Below, one piece after another: positions 46,801-58,300 of a stretch of DNA of 64,000 bases (the first letter of the stretch is position 1; the number at the start of each line of letters is the position of its first letter). Both the position numbers and the translations under genes were made by a program. The stretch spans positions 7,223,284-7,287,283 of the forward strand of contig NC_046358.1 in assembly GCF_004027225.2 (NCBI RefSeq), written 5' to 3'. The notes under the pieces are model-generated. The model was not told the DNA's origin. It saw nothing but the letters and a program-made list of their open reading frames with translations, and searched no databases. The DNA is from Strigops habroptila. Lineage: Eukaryota; Chordata; Aves; Psittaciformes; Psittacidae.

Positions 46801-49800
46801 ACTAGTTCATTATAGTGTTCTGAACAGTAGACTACTTCCAGAATTTATCTAAAAATAAAGCTGTTCTCTCTTTATATAGAAAAAAATAATCAGGAATTGG
46901 ATGATTGCCTAAACCTCACAATTTTTTAACTCCCACTCCTCTCAGGGAGTTCTTTATTCATGGGTTGTATGGCTGAAGGAGGGGAAGATTCAATGTAAGA
47001 TGGGGTGGAATTGTTTTTCTTTAGCATTACATGCAATTAGTGGGTGAACTAAGAACCATGTGAAAGAACTTTTCCTGATTTAGAATGAGGGAAGGGAAAT
47101 AAGAGGAGTCTTAGTCTGCTAGTGTTAGAGAACTGTACAGTAACCAAAGCTACAATAGTAAAAAGTAACATAGCCAGGGAATTCATTTTTACTTGCAAAT
47201 ATTATGTTTGTCAAAGGCAATTTTATACTAGCATGTTAGAGCTGTGCAGGTAAAAGCTTTCTAATCTAGTTCTGTCTGTGAACTAACAGGATAAGTATTT
47301 CACAGGTTAATTCAGGTTGGACTTCAGAAAGTCTCTTGCTCAGTCTCCCAATCAAAGCAGGGTCAACTATGAGGTTAGACCACAATGCTTAAGGCTTTAT
47401 CTAATCTAATGTTGAAAACCTCAAAGGATGGAGGCTACACAACCTCTCCGGGCAGCCTGTTCCACTGGCTGCTCTCAGAACAACAGCTTTTCTTCATATC
47501 CAGCTGGAACAAACGATTTAAATGACATATGTCTTAAACTGCAGGTGTATTTGGAAATGAGAGAAAATGAGGTGCCTCAGGGTGAGCAAGGAAAAGGACA
47601 GAAGGTATTCCAACCTGAGGAACAAGTAACTAAAAAGAGAGCTATTGAGAGCACAGGGATGGGTACGGCGCAGAAAGAACAGCCAAAGATGACTTCTACT
47701 AAAAGTGCCAGCGGTGAATGTAAGTAGGAAATTCCAAAAAAGGAAGTTTAGTGATTCGTACTACTTTAAATGTACCTTTTGGTTACTTTGTTGTGTCTGC
47801 AAAGATTGTTGTGGCCTGTCCTGGTGATCAGCACCTTGTCTCAGGAGACCAGAAAAAATAGTAATGATTTTGTCTAATCTTACTGCCCCAGGTGATGGTC
47901 TTCAGGCAGGAGGGAAGATCCCTGTGTATGTAGGCCGTGCATCTAGGTCTGGGAAAAAAGGAATGAAAGCTACTACACCAAGTAAGCTACCCTATCATCT
48001 TTAGAAGTAGGTGTGTTTGTTTGTAAAGAGTGTTTTACAACCCAAATTTGTATTTCCGCTTGAAGAAGAGACCATCTCCTTTAAAAGCAAGCAAACAGAA
48101 AAGTTCCCAACAGTTACACTTTAAGGTTTATCTGCCAACTTGTAAGGTCATAGTAGTAAATGACTCACATATATGTTATAAAACTGGTTATCAACCACTT
48201 AGTAATCTTTTGGATATAATACTTGCATTCATGATTTTCAAAACCACAAAGAGCAGGGAGACATGCTATTATACCTGCTTGTTTAGTTCCACTTTATAAA
48301 CGCCACCTTTCGGGCTGCATTACTGTGTGTATTAGCTCATTTTCATCACTTCGTAAAATACATCAGTTCATTTAAAATATGGAAGTATTTATTGTTTTTT
48401 CTTTAACTGCAGAATTTGGGGGTTGGACCAGATGATCTTCAGAGGTCTCTTCCACCCCAAAGCACTCTGTGACTCTATAATTCTCCAGAGCATGCACGAC
48501 CTCACTGGCAATGTAGCTGGTGAAAGGGATTCTATTTCATCCTGTTTAGTTACCTGTGTATGGCCAGTCTTTAATTAGAGGGGTATGTTACATTTTTCTG
48601 TATCAGATATGTGACTCTTCTTATTTTTGGAACTTCTTAGACTTTAAGAAGTTGCATGAGGCTCATTTCAAGAAAATGGAATCTATTGCTGACTACATTG
48701 AGAGGAAAAAGAAAATTATTGAAAGCTGCAGCAGTTCTCTCAATGAAGTCAAGGTAAGTGACAACACCAGAAGATACACGTTGTTCCCCTACCCATCGAT
48801 GTCCAGAGCCTCTCTGTAACAGTCTTGTAGAGTCTCTTTAGAGGAGTAAGTAGTGATCATGTGTACATGCAGTGGAATGTTATGGTCAGTGAAATTTAAC
48901 TGCAGTCCTATATAACTAGTTCTATATAGCTATTTGTATATAACTTGTGAAGTCATATAAGTTTATAGATATTAACTGTGTACGGTTATAGTTATAGAAA
49001 CCAACAAGTAACTTGTCAGTTTTGAGTAAAAACTAATTCTGTCACGATTACTTTTGTGAAGAGTCTCCTGGAGCTTTTGTTTGAAACTGTCTGAATTGCT
49101 GCAGAGTTTAACCGAGGGGGTGGGTTGTTTTTCAAAGAGTAGGAGCTTAATATTAAAGTTCCTCTTTTGTGCATTAAAGCACCATTGTCCAATGGCTGCA
49201 TATGACTGTCCTTTAAGATACATGTGATACGTTGTTCTCAGTGGCCCTGATTCTCAGTTCTTGTATTTCACACTGGCATGGGTGAACGCTGCCTCTTTGA
49301 GAGTGTCAGTCATGTACCAAAAGATATGGATGAATACGTCAACAGAATCAGAGAATAGTTTAGGTTGGAAAAGACCTTTAAGATCATCAAGTCCAACCCT
49401 TAAACTTGCACTGCCAAGTCCTTATCGAAACAGTTAACACTGAAACTCCTGAACTACATTTCTCTTTCTAAGCCACGTAGACTTATGACAAATTACTCTT
49501 GGCAGGTGCTGACCAAAAAATCGAATAACTTAAGAGCACCAGAAAAAGGCACTCCCCATAGCACTTCTAAGGTATGTGTTTTCAGATCAGTTTTATTAAA
49601 CTACTTATGTTTTAAAGAAAAAAAGGGGAAAACTGAGGAGACTGTGTGCAGCTGATTCCCTGTGTATTTTCCCTTCCTCTTAGCTGCTTCTCTGATAAAC
49701 GTTTAGCAGTCTGCTAACTCGGGATTTGTTTTTCCCCAGAAACAAACCAGCAGCAAAACGTTCTTATTCAGCCCAAATCCAGAAAGAGCCAAATTCTCCC

Positions 49801-52800
49801 CCACCTGCACCCCCAGTAACCGCCGGCGCTCACTGCGCAGTTCTCTGAACGCCAGCAGGAGTATTTTATCCAAGAAATCTTCATTTAACCCTTCTGTCCT
49901 TTCAACAACCAAAATGAACGTCAGGTAAAAACAACAAACCAAACCTACCAGTGAGCTATTTGGTGTGATAAGCATGAAATAATCAACGCTGTGATTTCAC
50001 TACATTACTTCTGTTTTAAACATTATCTACGTGAGACTAATTCTGGTTACTAACTTTCAGTCCAGCTTTATGGCTGGTTTAAGCCTTACTGTGCTGTTAA
50101 GACCATGATTCTTCATTTTGACTTCTGCTGGCAGAGGAATCTTGCATCTCTTCCAGCTTTCATTTTGCTAAACCGACTGAGCCTAATTATTTTTCTTCTC
50201 TTAATGTGTTTTCTCTCTCGTCAGGTAACCTAATCATCTGTTATAGCCGAATTAATTCCTAATATTACTTCCTGCTATTAATGATGGCTCATAACTTGAA
50301 AATTGCCAGCAAAGTTGGTGTTAGTGTGGTTTATGCAGAAGCAGTGAACATCTTGTATACTTTCTACCTGTAAGGAAAACAGAACATGGAACATCATGTT
50401 CTTTCATGTTGCTTCTATTCCTTGTAGATCGCTAACTTTGTCTCTATTAATAACTTTCAGGTTCTCAGAAGCCACAAAAGATAACGAGCACAAACGCTCC
50501 CTTACCAAGACTCCATCTAGAATGTCTCCATACCTGGCGATGTGCACACCTGAAAGCCAGAGGAGCTGCAAATCAGGAAGTCGGAAAGACAGCGTGGGAA
50601 ATGCAAGAAATAACAATCCAACTGCACCAAAGGGTAAAGTGGAGGGTGAGTATTTGGCTCTTTCAGATCCAGACTTTTCTCTTACTGAATTCTTACATAA
50701 TTCTTTTTATAACCTAATGCCATGTAGACCCAGGTTTTAACTTAATTCTCTCATTTATGACTGGTTCTTTAGAAATTGCTGTAGTTTCTTTACTAAACCA
50801 GTTGGGTGCTAAGATTTAAACATATGGTGCTAGCTACCTACAGAAAAGGGGATAAAAAAATCTTACAGGGACTCTAGGGACTATGTAGCTAAAGGTTCAT
50901 TTAACAGGGAGATTTTGTCTGTGGTGAGAGGAGCTCCTGATGCCTTTCAGAGGTCTTGGTCTCCTTGTGGGTTTGACATGTACCAGGCTTCTAGCTGTGT
51001 TTTAAGACAACCTGTTATTATCAGCCTCGGCAACCCTCAGTAACTTGGGAACTAAAGCTCTGTAAGAAAAAGCAGAATTGTTTGTTGATTGTTAGTGATT
51101 TCTGCACTAGCACAGCTCTGCTACATAACCATTGATGCACCACAGGTACATTGGCACAGGTCAAGAACCCAGAGCTGCCTGTGTTGCTGTAGGACAATAC
51201 TGATGTGTTTTAGGGGGAAAGAAAAGTCCCACTGCTGATGAAGCTGGTGTGTTCTAGAAGAACGCTTCTTGTTTTAATGGAAAAATCCACTTGGTTCCAA
51301 ATAGCCAGAGAGACTGGCAAACACAATTTGTTCCGAAGGACTTGAAAAATAAGTAGAGTTATAGATGGAGTTGGAAGTAGATGATCTTAAGGTCCTTTCC
51401 AACCCAAACCATTCTATGATTCTATTGTACAGCATAATCAGAGCAAAACGACTAATACTCTACAATTCTTGCTCTCTCCAGACCTGAAAGCTGGCATTTC
51501 AAGTGAGCTGTATTTGTGCAACTCTGTTGTTAGAGGTAGCAGATGGTACCATTTAGCGGCTCTTTGGTCTTGATACTTTGTAAGGTGGTCTTCACAGGCA
51601 CTTTCTGAACTTGCTATGTCAGTGATGCTCTTGCTACTATAATGAAGAATAGTTATCTTGATGCCTTTTGTAGCTGTCACCCCCTTCAAGTTTTCAGCTC
51701 ACCCTGCAGAACCCACAAGCACCAAGAAGACGTTTGATCTCAAAGCAAGTCTCTCGAGGCCACTTCGGTATCAGCCACATAAAGGTACTATGATCCTGTG
51801 CAGTTTGTGTTGGTCACATCCCTTACACTCAGCTGCTTAAAAGGCACTGACACAAACCATGACAATGAAGTTTTCAGCCTCTTTTCCCCATCCCCTTCCC
51901 TTTCTCTCTGGGTTCCCACATGGTCTGTGGACTAATGGTAGATTTCTACATAACATACGCTTTAAGAGCCTCCCTACTGAAGCAGAAATCTTTATGACCA
52001 AAAGCCCACAAGAATAAACATCCTTGTATTCCACTGTGTGTACAGGAAACATGATATATTCCTCACACAATTAAAGTTATTTTTAGTTTAGCTTATTTTT
52101 TTAAAGCATACTGTTGTGTGAGAAGCTGAACTTTGTGTGGTGAGTGTCACTTCTAAGTACAGACACCTGCTACTACTTATAGAAGAACTACTTGTAGGGA
52201 ATGAGCTGGTGAAACTGATAATACAGCTGAAGAGGTATTTCATCTTAGAGTTGACCAGCAAAAAGCAGTCTAGCTAGTATAAAACTCACAACAAGAAGCA
52301 CACAATTACTAAACTAGTGATTCAATAGTCTCTCTTTTTTTCCCCTGAAACTGTAGGAAGACTAAAACCTTGGGGAGAATCTAAAGAAAATGCTGTCCCA
52401 AATAAGTCTGGTAGCAGCATCTCTTCACGTAAGAAAGACTACAAACAGCCCCATCTCCAGACGAGGTTAGTACACCACTGGCTTTCTATGAGTACTGTTA
52501 CTTAAAATAATATGGTGACTCCTTTGTCTTTTTAAAGGACATTATGCAGGATTTAAATATGCAGGATTTAAATATCCAAAGAATGCTTTTGTATTAAAGC
52601 AATTTTTGCCTCCAGTAGTGTGGTATCAGGGAGGCCAACAAGGAGGGCAGCTCCAAATCTGACAGGCTCTTACTCTGTGAATGCTATCAGCTCTAGTGTT
52701 TGGAGCTTTGCCTTCCCCTTGGAGGAGGCTGTGAATACTGATGTGCTGTTACCCTGAATGTTAGACCTGTGTATCTAAGCAGAAGTCTTTGCCTCAATGT

Positions 52801-53044
52801 CTGCAATCAGTCCAAACCTGTACTGCTCTGCCTGCTCATGGCGAACGCAGCACACTGGTTAAACGGATGTTAGGCCTTGGTTAGATTCCTTTGGTTGCTT
52901 GTGTCTCTGCCCTTAACATAACTTGATGTGGTCTGTCTCTTCTTTTTCCCCTTCAGGGAAGAAAGGCGGGAGAAACATGAGCAAGAGAGAAAGAAGAAAA
53001 AGGCTCAGGCTCTTGAAAACCGCAGAGGAATATCTGTGGGTTAG
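43763..53044 (+). CDS. NUSAP1: NUSAP1, nucleolar and spindle associated protein 1 (complete, 12 coding exons)
   Basis: A microtubule-bundling and chromatin-binding protein needed for spindle assembly. It is nucleolar in interphase and on central-spindle microtubules near chromosomes in mitosis. Exons: 43763-43858, 45175-45240, 46313-46504, 47545-47719, 47892-47981, 48641-48753, 49506-49571, 49740-49924, 50461-50645, 51674-51784, 52357-52465 and 52957-53044. All joins are GT-AG and in phase; the product is 491 aa (human 441). An N-terminal SAP-like DNA-binding segment spans about residues 6-45 ([19 protein letters not shown]...). Conserved blocks are [16 protein letters not shown] (from 207), [19 protein letters not shown] (from 328), [16 protein letters not shown] (ending at 426), a KEN box at 436-438 for APC/C-Cdh1 destruction, and a basic charged helix near the C-terminus. 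The gene diverges from OIP5. Confidence 0.95.
43859..45174 (+). other. NUSAP1: NUSAP1 intron 1
   Basis: The first ~450 bp are still CpG island. A CR1 fragment lies at 44936-45010. No other feature. Confidence 0.8.
44936..45010 (-). repeat. CR1 LINE 3'-end fragment
   Basis: Minus-oriented: AGAATCATGGATTGGTTTGG, then GATCATCTAGTTCCAACCCC. About 75 bp. Confidence 0.92.
45175..45240 (+). CDS. NUSAP1: NUSAP1 coding exon 2
   Basis: 66 bp, residues 33-54 ([18 protein letters not shown]), the end of the SAP-like segment. Acceptor CTCTCCAG, donor ATG|GTAATA. Confidence 0.93.
45241..46312 (+). other. NUSAP1: NUSAP1 intron 2
   Basis: About 1.1 kb AT-rich. Nothing recognised. Confidence 0.75.
46313..46504 (+). 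CDS. NUSAP1: NUSAP1 coding exon 3
   Basis: 192 bp, residues 55-118: acidic, then basic ([14 protein letters not shown]). Acceptor CTGCTACAG, donor GAG|GTGATT. Confidence 0.92.
46505..47544 (+). other. NUSAP1: NUSAP1 intron 3
   Basis: About 1 kb. Its last 240 bp are largely an old CR1 (47306-47505) that reaches to within 40 bp of the next exon. Confidence 0.75.
47306..47505 (-). repeat. Old CR1 LINE fragment abutting NUSAP1 exon 4
   Basis: Minus-oriented, diverged CR1. Recognisable pieces are CAGGTTGGACTTCAGAAAGT, GGGCAGCCTGTTCCACTG and CTTTTCTTCATATCCAGCTG, which mirror the CR1 sense blocks around TTGGAACAGGCTGCCC. Confidence 0.75.
47545..47719 (+). CDS. NUSAP1: NUSAP1 coding exon 4
   Basis: 175 bp, residues 119-176: charged, low-complexity linker with little cross-species conservation. 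Acceptor AACTGCAG, donor GAAT|GTAAGT. Confidence 0.9.
47892..47981 (+). CDS. NUSAP1: NUSAP1 coding exon 5
   Basis: 90 bp, residues 177-206 ([18 protein letters not shown]...ATTP). Acceptor GCCCCAG, donor CCAA|GTAAGC. Confidence 0.9.
47982..48640 (+). other. NUSAP1: NUSAP1 intron 5
   Basis: Contains one CR1 fragment (48411-48484). Otherwise featureless. Confidence 0.75.
48411..48484 (+). repeat. CR1 LINE 3'-end fragment
   Basis: Plus-oriented: GGGGTTGGACCAGATGATCT, ending ACTCTGTGACTCTATAATTCT. Confidence 0.85.
48641..48753 (+). CDS. NUSAP1: NUSAP1 coding exon 6
   Basis: 113 bp, residues 207-244: the most conserved block ([16 protein letters not shown], then YIERKKK). Acceptor CTTCTTAG, donor AAG|GTAAGT. 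Confidence 0.95.
48754..49505 (+). other. NUSAP1: NUSAP1 intron 6
   Basis: Contains one CR1 fragment (49343-49430). Nothing else. Confidence 0.75.
49343..49430 (-). repeat. CR1 LINE 3'-end fragment
   Basis: Minus-oriented: CAGAATCAGAGAATAGTTTAGG, then AAGATCATCAAGTCCAACCC. Confidence 0.88.
49506..49571 (+). CDS. NUSAP1: NUSAP1 coding exon 7
   Basis: 66 bp, residues 245-266 ([19 protein letters not shown]). Acceptor TTGGCAG, donor AAG|GTATGT. Confidence 0.9.
49740..49924 (+). CDS. NUSAP1: NUSAP1 coding exon 8
   Basis: 185 bp, residues 267-327: Ser/Arg-rich basic region, the probable microtubule-binding segment. Acceptor TTTCCCCAG, donor TCAG|GTAAAA. Confidence 0.92.
49925..50460 (+). other. 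NUSAP1: NUSAP1 intron 8
   Basis: About 540 bp. Nothing recognised. Confidence 0.75.
50461..50645 (+). CDS. NUSAP1: NUSAP1 coding exon 9
   Basis: 185 bp, residues 328-389, opening with the conserved [19 protein letters not shown]. Acceptor ACTTTCAG, donor GAGG|GTGAGT. Confidence 0.94.
50646..51673 (+). other. NUSAP1: NUSAP1 intron 9
   Basis: About 1 kb with one CR1 fragment (51366-51427). Confidence 0.75.
51366..51427 (+). repeat. CR1 LINE 3'-end fragment
   Basis: Plus-oriented: GGAAGTAGATGATCTTAAGG, ending CCATTCTATGATTCTATTG. Confidence 0.92.
51674..51784 (+). CDS. NUSAP1: NUSAP1 coding exon 10
   Basis: 111 bp, residues 390-426 (AVTPFKF..., [16 protein letters not shown]). Acceptor TTTTGTAG, donor AAAG|GTACTA. 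Confidence 0.95.
51785..52356 (+). other. NUSAP1: NUSAP1 intron 10
   Basis: About 570 bp. Nothing recognised. Confidence 0.75.
52357..52465 (+). CDS. NUSAP1: NUSAP1 coding exon 11
   Basis: 109 bp, residues 427-462, with the KEN degron (436-438) and [11 protein letters not shown]. Acceptor ACTGTAG, donor CGAG|GTTAGT. Confidence 0.95.
52544..52573. repeat. 15-bp tandem duplication
   Basis: ATGCAGGATTTAAAT occurs twice head to tail in NUSAP1 intron 11. Small replication-slippage type event. Confidence 0.9.
52957..53044 (+). CDS. NUSAP1: NUSAP1 coding exon 12 (stop)
   Basis: Residues 463-491 and TAG: Glu/Lys/Arg-rich helix ([17 protein letters not shown]). Acceptor CCCTTCAG. Confidence 0.94.
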
Positions 53045-54005
53045 GAGGAATAAGAAACACCTAACAGATTACTGTAAATACTAGTCCTGTCATGTAAATA
53101 TCTGTGCTCTGTGTGTGTGTAGTTCAGCTTGCTATTAGTTAGTAGAATCCAGAGAGCATTGAGTAAAACTTCAGAGTGCATCTGAGCATAATGTTTTAGT
53201 GATCAACTTCTCCACAGAGATGAGAGTTCTAAACTTTCAGGAGCTTAGAACTATCTCTAGTTGCTTGATGTTTTCATTTAACTAAAACACGTTAAAGGAG
53301 AAAACATAAGTGGGAGGGGAAAAGATGCTCAAGAAGCCTCCTTGCAACTAAGGATGGACTTTCTGGATGGATCAGACTGCATTTGTTTCTACCAGATGCA
53401 CACTTTCGATAGCAAGCTTCAAAGTGTTCCATTGGCAAACTACAATTAATTCAATTGCCCAATTCTGTAACAACAGTGACACCAATTATTCAGTGTTTCT
53501 CGTTGCCTATGAGGTAGTAGAGGATTTCCAAGAGGAGCTAAGACATGCAAGCTCTCTGGAAAACTCAAAGCTTCCAGATAACATAATGGTAATACACTGT
53601 ATTAAAGTCACAACTGAAACGGGGCTTTACAAATGACCAGTGGGATGCTTTGAACAGTTTAGGTTGTTTCGTTCCTTTCTATGCTAAATAGCAGCTGTTA
53701 ACAGAATTGTTCTGCTTTTCATGTCTCTGATGCTTAAAAGAGGTTACAGTAGTGTTGAGGCACATTCAGTATGTTAGATTTAAAAGCTGTTATTTTTACC
53801 TTTAAAAAATACATAGAAGAGCTGCCTGGATTCATGATGGAGCTGGAAAGGTACTTCAGCGGTCTTAATCTCAGCTACACTTCTGTGCCAGTAATTCTCA
53901 GTGAATTTAGTGTCCTATCGAATATAGGCTGAAATGTCAAGAACAAGCAATTGTTTTTAAAAAGAACTTAATGGAGGGAATAAATATTTTGTACATATTC
54001 TGTTT
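53045..54005 (+). other. NUSAP1: NUSAP1 3' UTR
   Basis: Runs from the stop to just after an AATAAA at 53979-53984, about 960 nt. No splice sites or repeats seen. Confidence 0.6.
53979..53984 (+). terminator. Candidate NUSAP1 poly(A) signal
   Basis: AATAAA followed by a T-rich stretch (TTTTGTACATATTCTGTTT). Confidence 0.6.
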
Positions 54006-54009
54006 ATCA

Positions 54010-54920
54010 CTGGTTCTCTATAATCATAGTGCACTATGTGTAACTACCCCCTTAGTGTAGCACTAGCTTTGTTCACACTTTTATTTACTACTCAGCCTCT
54101 TTTTGTGCCAAGTCTTCCTCACCAAAGAGCCTGCCTACCACTCTATGAAAGCAGTTTGTTCTGGTAGCTTTGGCAATTATAACCATCACCCCTTTTCTGC
54201 TCTTAAGCTATTCTATGCAAGAGGAAAATGATAGACACTGCTTCAGCTTGCTTTATGGTGGCCTCTTCCATATAAAAATATAGGTATGTTTGGTATTTGC
54301 CAAGTATTAAGGTCATTGCAGCAGAGGTCAGTGCTTTGATTAGGCAAGTTTATGATGAGTGAAGTGGAACAATTCAGCACTTGTTCTTCGAAGTGTTTCT
54401 CAGATCACCCAGAAGCAGACTTCTCAGAGAGCCACCAGCAGTGGCTGTGACTTCTCCCAGTACAGGCATGTTAAGCTAATTGCTCACATCAGACATGTAA
54501 TGGCTCTTAGAAAAAGGAGCTATGTCTCCTGAGGGAGCTAACAGGGATGGAGGCTTCCCCCAAGCCCTCCATGGAGCACTACTTCTGTTCAGCAACTTCA
54601 GCTCTGGCAAGCTGTAGGACTATCATTACCAGCTTTAAAGCAGAAGCCCAGCCTGCTGCACAGCTACTGTTTCAATCTTGGCAGGGGAAGCTACTTCTTT
54701 TTTTAGTTACTCAGAAGCCCAAATTAAAGGTTGAAATACTTGTGCCTTTTCCACTTCTGGGGCTGCTCTCTGTACGCTTCAGCACTGAGTCACACTTAAG
54801 CACCATCCCTCAGGGTGTTAATTCTCCTCATACTTTTTCCAATTTCAAACTAGTGGATACAAGTGGTTTACAACATCCACAAATCATAGACTGTAGAAAA
54901 TGAAATTGTGCAAATAAGAA
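54010..54920. other. Intergenic gap between convergent NUSAP1 and NDUFAF1
   Basis: About 0.9 kb between the two candidate poly(A) sites. I see no gene or repeat in it. Confidence 0.6.
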
Positions 54921-54943
54921 CTACAAGAAGCTCGTGAAATACT

Positions 54944-54949
54944 TTTATT
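54944..54949 (-). terminator. Candidate NDUFAF1 poly(A) signal
   Basis: Reverse-strand AATAAA about 270 bp after the NDUFAF1 stop, implying a short 3' UTR. Confidence 0.55.
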
Positions 54950-55219
54950 TCTGTGAAGGTCAGGACAGAAGCCAGAACTTACCCAGGCACCAGTTCCTAC
55001 CGGGTCACCCCTCTTCTCAGGCTGTGTTCCAGTCCATGTATGTACAGTCCCTCCAGCATCCTGTGTCTGGCAGCTTGAAGATGCCACTCTAAGTCAGATT
55101 ACTACAGTCAACACTTTATGCGCTTCTCTTTAACATCTACTTTGAATCTTCAAGTTACTGTAAGTTTTATAGAAATGAATGAAGCACCTGAAGGACGTCC
55201 CAAAAGCCATTTGCTCAGC

Positions 55220-55360
55220 TTAGAGTGGAGGATTCTTCTCATATGTTTCGTAGGCAAATTCTTCTGTATGAGCTCTATCGTTCAGCAGACCAATAAAATC
55301 AATTTCCAGCTGGAACGGACCATTTACTTTATCTCCAATAGTGAATCCCAGGGTACTAAT
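55220..55360 (-). CDS. NDUFAF1: NDUFAF1 coding exon 4 (stop)
   Basis: Residues 258-303 and [19 protein letters not shown], then LEIDFIG and AHTEEFAYE. Acceptor TTTTAATTAG. Confidence 0.96.
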   Translation of the reverse strand: MSTLGFTIGDKVNGPFQLEIDFIGLLNDRAHTEEFAYETYEKNPPL

Positions 55361-58300
55361 CTAATTAAAAGATACATGCATTAGAACAGTATGTATAACA
55401 TTACAAGCAGGCACAGTTGTATCTATCTACCACAGTTGTATTTTACAATTCATGGTCATCTACTTCAGACTGGGATCTGTTCAAAGTGCAGCAGCATTTC
55501 TTAAGGCTTGAACACTTCACTGTCGTGTTTCCATGGAGCCTCAATGGGACACCACATCTCCCTTTCTACTGCTGTGTGGAGCCCTGTATTAGAGATAGCC
55601 TGAGCCTAAAGCAACACTGCAGTTTTTATCCTGCCAGGTTTGTGTGTGCCCAGTTTCATCATGACTGGGCGTACAAACACATTTTCATAAAGTCTGTTAC
55701 AGTCTTTCATGAGGTGGAAACAGTGTAATTGAGGATGGAAGGGAATGTCCACTCTGGATCAAGTCCTACACCTGGTATGGTGTGGAAGTGCACCAAACCA
55801 GATGTTTTAAAACACATGAATCTTTGCTACCAAGTTTTAAACTAAGGCAAGGTTCTTGGGTACTCTTTCCCAATTAGAATAAGGTTCTTAAGAACATTCC
55901 TTATTCCTTTCCCCTAATGTTCTCCCCCAACACTATTAAATAGCAAAAGCCACCTGCTCTGCACAATCTATTCCCCTGCAAGCCCACAATACATTGGCTA
56001 TTTCCTGACTCTTTATTCCTGTTTAGAACACCTTTCCTTGTTCCTGGGAAAACATAACAAACAGCAGCATCATCAGGGACCAAGGCATTTTATCAACATT
56101 TCTTTGATGCCTTCAAACCACTTTCCTATTTTTAGGTTTCTTCAAAATACATTTGTAAAACTGCACTTCATATTATAGGCACAGGTTGAACTGTGAAGTA
56201 TTAAGCATAAGGCAACGAGGAATGAAAACTAAGTAGAGGATGCTTAGGTCAAGCACTGTTCTGTCCCTTTAACTCGGGTAAATATGTTTAAACACCCCAT
56301 ATAGAACTTTATGTTTTCATTTACATTTTGAATGGCTCTATATTCTAAATCCTGATACAGTTTTCAGTGTCTTTATTCAATCATAGGCCTTTTATAACAA
56401 CTTCTTTCCATAAAGCCTATTTTTTCTTTTAGTTAATCCACCTTCCTCACATCATCCACCCTTACTTTCTACAGCTTCAACTTCTGGTTTAGAACAGATC
56501 GGTTTCAAGCTGCCAATCCCCAAATTGCCCTCAAAGTTTTCCTAATTTGTTTGCTTTTGATTTTTCATTACACAATTAGGAACCGAATGCAACATTATCA
56601 AAGAATGGTTCGGGTTGGAAAGGACCTTAAGATCATCTAGTTCCAACTCCCTGCCATGAGCAGGGACACCTCACACTAGACCATATCACCCCAGACTGTC
56701 CAGCCTGGCCTTGAACACTGCCGGGGATGGAGCATTTGACCAACACAAATTCAAGTAATGGGCCTTTTATTTTCTCCCCATATCTATTTCTAATATTGTC
56801 TGTTTTCCTGTTGGTAGTCACTGGGTTTTAAGCTGCCCTCAATTACATAGAGGAGGGTCACTGAATTTTAAGAGAAGATAAACACTATTTTCCAATGTCT
56901 CCTGTGAATCTGGGAATTAGTTCACTTATTTGCAGAAAGCAAATAGAAAATACAACATTTATTTAATACTTAGACTAAAAGGCCTGAAAAACTAAAAAAG
57001 AGCCTGTAAATCTATCAGTTTCCTGCTCAATCACCATCAAGGGCACATCCTCAAATAAAATCTCATGAGATGATAGTCTTCTATTGGTAAGAACATTTAC
57101 AGTACTTCTACAGCACTGTGCCAAGTGGCATTTGAGATTTCTCAGTCACTTTGATCATTCCTCAAAAGAAACTTACTAATTTTTTTCTTTCAAAAGCCAA
57201 ATGAGCAGTTTCTTGGTTATACAGATCTCTTAAAAATATTTTTTGGAGCTCCTTTGAAGTAAAAACTGACATTGCTGTGACAAAGTAGGCTTTGGACAAA
57301 TTTAAATGCAAAGACAAGCACACAGGAGTAAGCACCTTATAACAAGTAGCAGCTCTTCATTTTCAAATTCACAATCATTAAAGGATGTGTAAATTATATC
57401 ACGACAAAAGAATCTTAAAGGCAATTTCAGACAGATAAAGGCTATAGAAAACTTGCCTTGTCCAACCAGACAGGATGCTGGTCATCCTGGACTCTTCCCC
57501 GACTGGAGAGAAAGAATTTGGAGAATGGAATCTGACAGAAACAAACCAAAATCAGAGTTTAGTGTCACTAACACATAAAACAAAAGACTTAAGAAAATAA
57601 AAGCCTGCCTTAAGTAAATGAAGTAATGCTACATGTGGCCCCAGCACTACCAGGTCCATGGAGCAATGGGCCACATTAACCCCTTCACAGACCAGCCACA
57701 GGCAGCCACTGGGTTTGTAGCCATTGTGCAGGGTTGTTACCCTGTGAGGACACCAGGAGAGGCTGCAGCACAGAAGCTGCTGCTTACATCCAGAGTATCT
57801 CCTTCCAGTAACGTCATAAATAGAAGTTAAGGAGAAGTCTAGCATGTATGTGTCGACAGCTCATCTGTACCCAAGCTGTGTACTTCAGAGTGCAAACTTC
57901 ATACTGAGACATCAGTACTCTAGGCTAGGTTCAGAGTAACCTAAAAACGACTTTGCAGTGGGAGCAAGAAATAGGAGGGGCTGTGATAACAGGTAGGGAA
58001 CAAGAGGGTTGGCTGGTGAGAGGGAGAGGAAGACACACAAGCCAGCAACAACACTCTGATTTTCATCCTCCCAACTCCACACCTGTGAAAGAGGGGGCTG
58101 TTCTCACATGACTGGACATGGTATTACGAAGTACTCAGTGCCAGCGCATAAGGCGTGCAAACCTCCTCAACATTGCTGCCAGCAGCAAATTACAGACATT
58201 CCCCAATTTTGATCAGAAAAGAGCCAAAATTCCCACTTCTTACAAACGTGTCACAGATTCAAAGGCCATGAATGACAAACCACACTGAGTCTGACTGACT

